DNA of 64,000 bases from Nematostella vectensis (taxonomy: Eukaryota > Cnidaria > Anthozoa > Actiniaria > Edwardsiidae). The DNA lies in assembly GCF_932526225.1 (NCBI RefSeq), contig NC_064035.1, positions 2,479,501 to 2,543,500 on the forward strand. Reading direction: 5' to 3'. The position numbers and the translations under genes are program-made. Positions 57,801 to 64,000 of this stretch are shown here, in pieces. The notes below the pieces were generated by a model that did no database searches, was not told the DNA's origin, and worked only from the letters and a program-made list of their open reading frames with translations. How positions within the stretch are numbered: the stretch's first letter is position 1; each line of letters starts with the position of its first letter.

Positions 57801-60800
57801 CCAGTGTTAGCATGTTAGCGTATGGGGCCACTCACCAGAAAGTCCAGTGTTAGCATGTTAGCGTATGGGGTCTCTCACCACAGATAGTCCAGTGTTAGCA
57901 TGTCAGCGTATGAGGCCTCTCACCAGAAAGTCCAGTGTTAGCATGTTAGCGTATGGGGTCTCTCACCAGATATTCCAGTGTTAGCGCGTTAGCATATGGG
58001 GCCTCTCACCACAGATAGTCCAGTGTTAGCATGTTAGCGTATGGGGCCTCTCACCAGATAGTCCAGTGTTAGCATGTTAGCGTATGGGGCCTCTCACCAG
58101 ATAGTCCAGTGTTAGCATGTTAGCGTATGGGGCCACTCACCAGATAGTCCAGTGTTAGCATGTCAGCGTATGGGGCCACTCACTAGATAGTCTAGTGTTA
58201 GCATGTTAGCATATGAGGCCTCTCACCAGATAGTCCAGTGTTAGCATGTTAGCGTATGGGGCCACTCACCAGAAAGTCCAGTGTTAGCATGTTAGCGTAT
58301 GGGGTCTCTCACCACAGATAGTCCAGTGTTAGCATGTCAGCGTATGAGGCCTCTCACCAGAAAGTCCAGTGTTAGCATGTTAGCGTATGGGGTCTCTCAC
58401 CAGTTATTCCAGTGTTAGCGCGTTAGCATATGGGGCCTCTCACCACAGATAGTCCAGTGTTAGCATGTTAGCGTATGGGGCCTCTCACCAGATAGTCCAG
58501 TGTTAGCATGTTAGCGTATGGGGCCACTCACCAGATAGTCCAGTGTTAGCATGTCAGCGTATGGGGCCACTCACCAGATAGTCCAGTGTTAGCATGTTAG
58601 CGTATGGGGTCTCTCACCAGATAGTCCAGTGTTAGCGCGTAAGCATATGGGGCCTCTTACCAGATAGTCCAGTGTTAGCATGTTAGCGTATGGGGCCACT
58701 CACCAGATAGTCCAGTGTTAGCATGTCAGCGTATGGGGCCACTCACCAGATAGTCCAGTGTTAGCATGTTAGCGTATGGGGTCTCTCACCAGATAGTCCA
58801 GTGTTAGCGCGTAAGCATATGGGGCCTCTCACCAGATAGTCCAGTGTTAGCATGTCAGCGTATGGGGCCACTCACCAGATAGTCCAGTGTTAGCATGTTA
58901 GCGTATGGGGTCTCTCACCAGATAGTCCAGTGTTAGCATGTCAGCGTATGGGGCCACTCACTAGATAGTCCAGTGTTAGCATGTCAGCGTATGGGGTCTT
59001 TCACCAGATAGTCCAGTGTTACCATGTCAGCGTATGGGGCCACTCACTAGATAGTCCAGTGTTAGCATGTCAGCGTATGGGGCCTCTCACCAGATAGTCC
59101 AGTGTTAGCATGTTAGCGTATGGGGCCTCTCGCCACAGATAGTCCAGTGTTAGCATGTCAGCGTATGGGGCCACTCACTAGATAGTCCAGTGTTAGCATG
59201 TCAGCGTATGGGGCCACTCACTAGATAGTCCAGTGTTAGCATGTCAGCGTATGAGGCCTCTCACCAGATAGTCCAGTGTTAGCATGTCAGCGTATGGGGC
59301 CTCTCACCAAATAGTCAAGTGTTAGCATGTCAGCGTATGGGGCCTCTCGCCACCGCTGAAACGGGCTTGATTCCCGTTCGAGACATGGATGGTATCTTTT
59401 TGTTTCTCGGCCCTCGATTTGACTTGTTCAACGTATGTGAGCTTACTAGAAACTTGTGTTCCTAAGCTCCAGGATGGGCCATTCTTAATGTGTATGAGGA
59501 TTTTAAATGTGAAGCGCATGGTTGACACTGTACACGTGTTATATAAATACTATATATCACTTACCAGCCTGAATGGTGACCGCAGCCTTGGCCTCGCGAT
59601 CTTTCCTCCTTTCCTCCTCCTTCAATCTAAGCCTGCGCAGGCGATCTGCTCGGCAAAAACAACACAACGCAGAATAATTGATAACTGAATCGTAAGGTTT
59701 TGCGTAGGCAAAAAAAATAATAATAACTCGACGCCACATATTTTACAGATGAAAAAAGAGGGCATATCTCCAAACGGATCTTAACTTAGGATCGAAATCC
59801 CTTTTTTTCCGGACGAAAAATCCCTCTGAGCGAAGACGAGAAACGACCTCAACTCACGTCAGAATCAAGAATTCCCCCCGATCCCAGTGAAGGAATGCTC
59901 TCACGTCAGAATCAAGAATTCACCCCCGATCCCAGTGGAGGAATGCTCTCACGTCAGAATCAAGAATTCACATCCGATCCCAGTGGAGGAATGCTCTCAC
60001 GTCAGAATCAAGAATTCACCCCTGATCCCAGTGGAGGAATGCTCTCACGTCAGAATCGATAGTTCACCCCCGATCCCCGATCCCAGTGGAGGAATGCTCT
60101 GCAAACTTTGCCCCAGGCCCTTAGGACCAACCTACCTTCTTCCATCAGCATGGCTAACTGACGCTGGCGCTCCACCTCAGCCCTGTAACGCTTCCTAGCT
60201 ACGTGACCTCGGTACACTGCAAGCAAAGATGAGGATGTCACGCCAGATGGTAGGCTTGAGCAACTCAAGGTAGCACGCACCCATGCTCTCAGTGGTGTGG
60301 CGTGAATAATTTAACTCACCTTTCTGGATCTCAAGTGCGGCTGCGTGCCTTTTCTCTTTTATTGCTGTGTATCGTCGTCTGGCCAGCCATCCTCGTACGA
60401 CTATTGACAAATAATGCAACAGCATCAGTATCGAGACCGGAGGGAAGCACTGGACTTGTCCCTCTACAGTACACACTCACTAGAACGATTTCACGTAACC
60501 GCTTTTAACATGCTAATGAGAAAACTAACATGTTAATGAGGCACACGCGCGGTAAGTTCACCCTTGGGAGAGTATTGACAAAAAACAAATATTTCATTTG
60601 TTCTCTTTTATTCTCAAACATTTCACAACCCGATGAAAATGTTAAAGCGGTGATACATCAAATTGGATCAACCGTAAACAAGTGTTTGTAGCCCATTCTA
60701 GGCAATTTTATTTTCCCGTCCATAGAAATTTACGCAAACAAAACAATTGAGAGAGTCAGAGTTCCTAACTTGTGTGAACTACTTGTCCAACTGCTTCTCA

Positions 60801-63800
60801 ACCTTATTTATGAGATCGTTCACTTTACCAGAGTTTCCATGGCCTTTGAACACAAAGCTGTGTGAGCTTCTTGTGCTTCCCTTGCCCGTCTTTTTTTTCT
60901 TGGATTTTGGTTCCGATTCATTTTCGCTCTCAGAGGAGAATCCTGCGAATGCGGTCGTTAATTTGTACTCGACTTTTCTTTGTGCAGGCGTCTGCTTGTT
61001 CGCATAACGCATTTGTTGCCTCACTATCTCCGACTGTGCGCCGACATAAATGGGCTTTGAGGTAGATGTTGATGGCTGTGGAGCTGCCAATGCTTGTTTT
61101 AAGATGTTTCGCATGTGCCGCGAGTGTGCCTCATTAACATGTTAGTTTACTCATTAGCATGTAAAAAACGGTTACGTGAAATCGTTCTACTGTGGCTTAT
61201 CATGCTGTATTTGACTCTCCCGCATAATATTTAGTAAAAAAGCATCCATTTCTGCATCGGCTAATTCAAGCGAGTGACGAGTGACTTCAATCGTGGATGG
61301 TTATTTTGAAATTCCAAATAGACCGTTCCAATTTGAAATGAAAACAATGATAAAGCGGATATTCTTTAGAAAAAAAATAAACATACCTTTTTGCACGATA
61401 ACCACTCGTACTCGATAGTCTTCCAGCATCTTGCCAAGCTTTTCCACGTGGTAGTACTTCAGGAAGACCTTGGTCTTTCCCATCCTCCACTTGTCCAGAC
61501 GTGCGGCCTTTAGGATAGTCCTGCAAGCCTCGCCGTTACTCCTAACTGGTTTATGCATTGGGAAGCCGATGACCTTGTATCTTTTCACGAAGTCGTCAAA
61601 AGGCAGACGCTCGGAAAAACCCTAGGTGAAAAAAAAAGTAAGAAAGTAGGAATGGTCTTTTTAATACCTTCTACCGATTTATAGTGAGAGTTCCAATTAA
61701 CTAAAAAAAACCTTTATCTCATACATTCTTTCTGTCGCCTAATCAGGTTGCAACTTGGTACTTCTGCTAAAAAAATAGTCGCAAAGATTAGGTGTTTTCG
61801 AATACCTGCTTTCGGATTCTTGTTGTTTCAAGCACTCCAGTGTATCGGAGCTGACACAGGACCATTTCCTGGTCGAACTTTCCAGGAACCATGCCGCCAT
61901 TCGGTCTGATGCACCTTTATAAAGATAGAATTAAGCCCTGGTCAAAGGAATCAGACAAGGAAACAGGCATCTAACCATTTCCTGGAATACCTACCGGACA
62001 AAGTGTGACTGCGAGGGTAAGAGCTTGGACAGAAGGTCTTTTAGTGAATACTGAAGAATAAAACACAGTTCAATTTTTAATTGGCAGCATCTCAACGAGC
62101 TGCACTACAACACCAATAAATCTAGACCAGAAGGAGCAAATCAACAGCTATGGTCGCCGCACATACCCTGAAGTGTACTGAAACCGTCTGGTTTATTTTC
62201 GAGTTTGAGCTCGAGTTGAGCTTCGCATCTGGTGGGGTTACCAACTTGTTACTCGATGCACGCTGGAAACATAGCAATCAACGTTAAAATATTTCATCAT
62301 TTTTATATAGATCGAATGAGTAAGACTATTGACTTTCTAACTCATTAGGCGGACCTCTGAGCAGAACATACCTGATTGGACCGTAGTGAAACTTGGTTAG
62401 CGGTTTTGCTGACGTCTGCAATTGAATACATTTTGTATATTATTCTCGATTCTGAGACGGGCACAGCAGTGTCGATGTGACTCAGAAATAAGCCTAATAT
62501 TGTTGGCATTGGAAAAAAGATGAAACAATAGATTGTTCCAGATATTCCAAATACAAGAACAAGGAACTCTAACATTAACATCAAAAGGGTGGGTGACAAA
62601 AACAAGGAGGAAAGTCGGAAGGGAACGTTACCATATAAGACGCAATTGGGGCTCCAAAGTAATAAAATGACATAGATAAGGCAAATATGTGTCATGGCCT
62701 CATATGGCGAGAGAAGTAGTATTGGAGCGAAGCGAGGCATCCAGCGTGCACCAGACACGAGACTGGACTCACCAAACTTGTTTCTGTTTCTTAGTTTTAT
62801 TAGATTTCTTAACCAGTTATCTCCTGAATGCTCAACGCCGACGACGACCTGGCACTGTTCTCGTTTCGCCTGCTTCATAAACTCTTCAGATAGATGCCAC
62901 CAGCAGGAATGCTGCTCAACTGAGACGTCTGGGCTCAAGAGCAGTAGAGAGAACAAACGAAAGAGTAGAAGAAGATTAAGTGAGAAAGAGGGATAAAAGG
63001 TTCGAGAGAACAAGAATAGAAACGGAAAAAGAAAAGAAATGTATGATCCAAGGTAGGATGGGAGAGAAGGAACGGGATAGGTGATGAAGAGGGTTAAAGG
63101 TTTTTTCCAAAAAAGGGAAATTTTCATACCATCTTTTGTTTTCTGGTTAATAAGTGTCCTGACCAGCCTGTTTTCTGTAAAAGAAAGGAATATTCGAAAA
63201 AGCTAAAACAATACAACAATGGAATTAGAAATAGCTAAAACAATACAACAATTAGAAATAGCTAAAACAATACAACAATTAGAAATAGCTAAAACAATAC
63301 AACAATGGAATTAGAAATAGCTAAAACAATACAACAATGGAATTAGAAATAGCTAAAACAATACAACAATGGAATTAGAAATAGCTAAAACAATACAACA
63401 ATGGAATTAGAAATAGCTAAAACAATACAACAATGAAATAAGAAATAGCTAAAACAATACAACAATGGAATTAGAAATAGCTAAAACAATACAACAATGG
63501 AATTAGAAATAGCTAAAATAATACAACAATGGAATTAGAAATAGCTAAAACAATACAACAATGGACTTAGAAATAGCTAAAACAATACAACAATGGAATT
63601 CGAAATAGCTAAAACAATAAAACAATGGAATTCGAAATAGCAAAAACAATACAACAATGGAATTCGAAATAGCTAAAACAATACAACAATGGAATTAGAA
63701 AGGGCAGAGACAAATAGGCAACAGTATATTAAGTACTGACTCAAAAAGTCGTCCTACTGTTAATACATTCATTCTATGTAGTGCCATAATACAAATTCAT

Positions 63801-64000
63801 ACCGCTAGTGCGAAGAACATGAACGACATCTGGGGACAGAGTATCACGGTTCTTTTCCAAGAAATTTGTTGCATTGTATTTTACCTAAGGAAAAATAGAT
63901 TAACTGTTATTATCAGAATACTTTCAGAGCATGCTTTTATTGTTACAAAACCATGCACTTACTCTCCCAGCGTAGTGCTTGATTGTGAACGAGGGAAAAT
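42893..64000 (-). CDS. MYO3: Class III-like unconventional myosin, 3' part (motor end, IQ neck, tail)
   Basis: Partial: the start is beyond 64000. Exons: 63963-64000, 63803-63884, 63130-63174, 62372-62415, 62167-62262, 61995-62050, 61806-61914, 61387-61621, 60320-60400, 60136-60216, 59565-59645, 53342-53422, 52958-53032, 52692-52727, 52020-52111, 49390-49452, 49061-49085, 48842-48975, 46913-46993, 46030-46105, 45782-45891, 45260-45290, 45060-45180, 44408-44693, 42893-43426. Motor residues: [70 protein letters not shown]; the last and FRYSL-DLLSK are characteristic of class III. Class III myosins move on actin in stereocilia, microvilli or rhabdomeres and usually carry an N-terminal kinase (not visible here). 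Five IQ motifs bind calmodulin. The Ser/Pro-rich tail matches nothing I know. The 45060/44693 junction is the least certain. Confidence 0.85.
43440..44190. repeat. 44-bp GT-rich minisatellite, about 17 copies
   Basis: Unit combines gggtgggtgggtaggtaagg, tatcaagtag and gtaggtagctacgt, with internal deletions in several copies. It fills the last myosin intron up to about 14 bp from the terminal exon acceptor (43427), making that intron strongly CA-rich and pyrimidine-rich on the gene strand. Confidence 0.95.
45564..45810 (-). repeat. 49-bp minisatellite made of an exon end plus its splice donor, 5 copies
   Basis: On the minus strand each copy reads gaggcgtatctgcggcactt|tgca then gtaagtgtagaaggtggcgg. 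The first copy is the true end of myosin exon 45782-45891 (coding EAYLRHFA), followed by its gtaagt donor. Each later copy carries the same donor. Using a downstream donor would add in-frame gta agt gta then hit a stop within the repeat, because 49 is not a multiple of three. Confidence 0.92.
46484..46900. repeat. 59-bp minisatellite, 7 copies
   Basis: Unit contains agaggtgagaggtacggc, cgcgccctaactcactgggg and tacctgtgattctactgagt. Two sequence subtypes (gtggtt versus gtgatt; ggctgc versus ggccgc) are interspersed. The array starts about 13 bp after the myosin donor at 46912. Confidence 0.95.
47276..47463. mobile_element. Diverged MITE of the cctatttcaaataagg family
   Basis: Left end ctatttcaaataagattgca...gagaatccacgtg and right end cacggattctccgagtgtaat resemble the two arms of the 15114-15369 element. 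In a myosin intron. Confidence 0.6.
47946..48075. repeat. 65-bp direct duplication
   Basis: Two copies of a block containing tgtatgt(g/a)tgtcgc, tcgtagttatc and ttctacaagcttggcgccta, differing at a few positions. In a myosin intron; no other feature seen there, although a plus-strand open frame at 48394-48684 exists nearby and is not supported. Confidence 0.8.
49936..50776 (+). mobile_element. 5'-truncated CR1/L2-type LINE with target-site duplication
   Basis: The translation, spread over two frames by a shift near 50180, has the C-terminal end of a non-LTR reverse transcriptase: [18 protein letters not shown]-like text, [40 protein letters not shown] and [11 protein letters not shown] further shift near 50400-50430 breaks the frame again, so the copy is dead. 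The 11-bp word tttacttcatc lies at 49925-49935 and 50777-50787 as a target-site duplication. It inserted into a ttacttcatccttgttctac minisatellite, one copy of which is left of the LINE and three to the right. It is antisense to the myosin gene. Confidence 0.85.
50895..51317 (-). CDS. Cryptic Ser/Asp-rich exon, candidate alternative last exon of the myosin
   Basis: A minus-strand frame of 140 codons without ATG, from a pyrimidine-rich acceptor (tattacttcgag) at 51318 to TAG at 50895. It begins [20 protein letters not shown] and continues as an acidic Ser/Asp/Glu tract with [20 protein letters not shown] repeats, ending ERAVERD. It opens in phase 0, and the previous myosin exon (52020-52111) also ends in phase 0, so splicing would give a myosin with a basic-acidic tail instead of the long one. 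Composition bias alone can keep such a frame open; an in-frame TGA lies just upstream of the acceptor. I saw no AATAAA soon after. It may instead be an exon remnant of another gene. Confidence 0.35.
   Translation of the reverse strand, partial: GSAEAKKKREEKEGKKRRKEGVKECKGEEEQNKTDSSSEESEDELETSDDSSSSESDTSDDESDDDHKSEKSSIATDTSEHPSDSSSDSGDDSDDESSDSDDEPSDSDDEPSKSDDEPTKSDEERGDKSEKDGERAVERD
51670..51785. repeat. Tandem duplication of about 60 bp
   Basis: The block ctacgagattacacttaagt...gcacttttagcttaacgggatcggca occurs twice in direct order. It lies in the myosin intron between 51317 and 52020. Confidence 0.8.
52123..52510. repeat. 16-bp minisatellite touching a splice acceptor, about 24 copies
   Basis: Unit aacgcgtcaatatggc. 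On the gene (minus) strand the array runs to about a dozen bases from the acceptor cag of exon 52020-52111, so it replaces the usual branch-point region. Because 3 x 16 = 48, the plus frames are open and give repetitive translations that are artefacts. Confidence 0.95.
53455..59352. repeat. 5.9-kb array of a 43-bp unit, about 137 copies
   Basis: Each unit reads approximately gttagcatgttagcgtatgg + ggcctctcaccagatag + tccagt. Common variants are gtcagcg, gccactc, gcgcgttagcata, and an extra two-base form ccacagatag. On the minus (gene) strand each unit has ctatctggtgagaggcc, which contains CTG|GTGAGA, a good 5' splice-site match. Higher-order structure is visible: a block of about 1.15-1.2 kb at 54.2-55.3 kb is repeated at 55.4-56.5 kb with one inserted unit, and about 430-bp blocks repeat near 57.75 and 58.18 kb. 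The array fills the myosin intron between exons 59565-59645 and 53342-53422, starting about 30 bp from the latter. Confidence 0.95.
59850..60090. repeat. 48-bp minisatellite, 5 copies
   Basis: Unit contains ggaatgctctcacgtcagaa and tcaagaattcacccccgatc. It ends about 45 bp from the donor of myosin exon 60136-60216. Confidence 0.92.
60483..61187. mobile_element. 705-bp TIR element carrying a 111-codon ORF
   Basis: Terminal inverted repeats of about 68 bp: both ends begin gaacgatttcacgtaaccg and continue through acatgctaatgag and actaacatgttaatgaggca, differing by only a few bases. TA dinucleotides at 60481-60482 and 61188-61189 fit a Tc1/mariner-type TA duplication. The high arm identity suggests recent movement. 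It sits in the myosin intron between 61387 and 60400. The interior is mostly one open frame (see separate entry) and no transposase. Confidence 0.85.
60779..61114 (-). CDS. Hypothetical 111-residue protein inside the TIR element
   Basis: Starts at a Met immediately inside the right terminal repeat. The sequence has a Pro/Ser/Thr stretch ([11 protein letters not shown]), a mixed region with [18 protein letters not shown], an acidic-serine tract [19 protein letters not shown] and a basic, helix-like end [14 protein letters not shown]. Codon-like composition and ordinary protein character distinguish it from the repeat artefacts nearby. I recognise no family and no catalytic motif. It may be a captured host gene fragment or a small element-encoded protein. 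The frame is on the same strand as the myosin, but the fragment is not part of its splicing chain. Confidence 0.45.
   Translation of the reverse strand: MRNILKQALAAPQPSTSTSKPIYVGAQSEIVRQQMRYANKQTPAQRKVEYKLTTAFAGFSSESENESEPKSKKKKTGKGSTRSSHSFVFKGHGNSGKVNDLINKVEKQLDK
63200..63710. repeat. 32-bp minisatellite, about 15 copies
   Basis: Unit aacaatggaattagaaatag followed by ctaaaacaatac; two copies lack the ggaat part. It starts about 25 bp from the acceptor of myosin exon 63130-63174. Confidence 0.95.

Larger units (their letters stand above)
52692..60400 (-). other. Myosin neck: IQ motifs split by phase-1 introns at one position
   Basis: Exons 60320-60400, 60136-60216, 59565-59645 and 53342-53422 are each exactly 81 bp; 52958-53032 is 75 bp and 52692-52727 is 36 bp. 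Every intron is phase 1, and those inside IQ motifs cut between I-Q-x and x-R-G. Reconstructed IQ cores: [70 protein letters not shown]. The third 81-bp exon lacks an RG core and is Arg/Glu-rich ([18 protein letters not shown]), which could form a stable single helix. Constant size and phase imply growth by exon duplication, and any of these exons could be skipped without a frame shift. Confidence 0.85.

Noticed and set aside
53455-59352. CRISPR array or centromeric satellite
   Set aside because: No unique spacers: the whole 43-bp unit is repeated, no cas genes, and the setting is a eukaryotic intron. Too short and locus-specific for a centromere.
62345-63127. 260-codon minus open frame with hydrophobic translation
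   Set aside because: It runs through two myosin exon boundaries and an intron. Its last part is the real 62372-62415 exon in frame; the rest is pyrimidine-rich intron giving Leu/Phe/Ser strings. No family features.

Overview
The window looks like nuclear DNA of an early-branching animal, most likely an anthozoan cnidarian such as a sea anemone. The evidence is short spliced genes for metazoan families, GT-AG introns of 60 bp to several kb, AATAAA polyadenylation signals, many small foldback DNA transposons (MITEs), a CR1/L2-type LINE fragment and abundant minisatellites. The species is inferred from overall character, not proven. All gene models were joined by hand from splice signals, reading phase and family motifs; no transcript or database was consulted.

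Layout, left to right. (1) 1376-2715 (-): first two exons of an SLC25A39/40-type mitochondrial carrier that runs off the left edge. It faces TMUB1/2 (+, 3243-5101) across a short shared promoter. MFSD6-like transporter (-, 5439-7103, one exon) converges on TMUB. (2) 7814-12102 (+): complete p23/PTGES3 Hsp90 co-chaperone; its third intron holds three different transposable elements. (3) 12.1-15.9 kb: intergenic repeats. (4) 15973-16962 (-): YbeY endoribonuclease, divergent from an ACL4-like TPR ribosome-assembly chaperone (+, 17368-22879), with a perfect YY1 site between them. (5) 23394-25101 (-): BTB-BACK protein. (6) 25.1-31.2 kb: repeat-rich, including a 40-bp array of six near-identical copies. 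(7) 31266-33316 (+): neuroglobin/cytoglobin-like globin with an N-terminal dual-acylation motif (globin X type). (8) 34995-39844 (-): membrane-anchored DUF885 predicted metallohydrolase with decayed copies of an exon end in one intron. (9) 42893-64000 (-): the C-terminal two thirds of a class III-like unconventional myosin, with the end of the motor, five IQ motifs and a long tail. It has about 25 exons, and the start lies beyond the right edge.

The most unusual feature is the myosin locus. Its introns carry eight minisatellites, several touching a splice site. One is a 5.9-kb array of about 137 copies of a 43-bp unit that carries a splice-donor-like word on the gene strand. Another is a 49-bp array whose unit is the end of an exon plus its own 5' splice site, repeated five times. 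The same gene contains a cryptic Ser/Asp-rich exon in phase with the preceding exon, a full LINE insertion with target-site duplication, and a 705-bp TIR element with a 111-codon ORF unrelated to any transposase I recognise. I see no sign of a prokaryotic-type defence system, CRISPR or operon.
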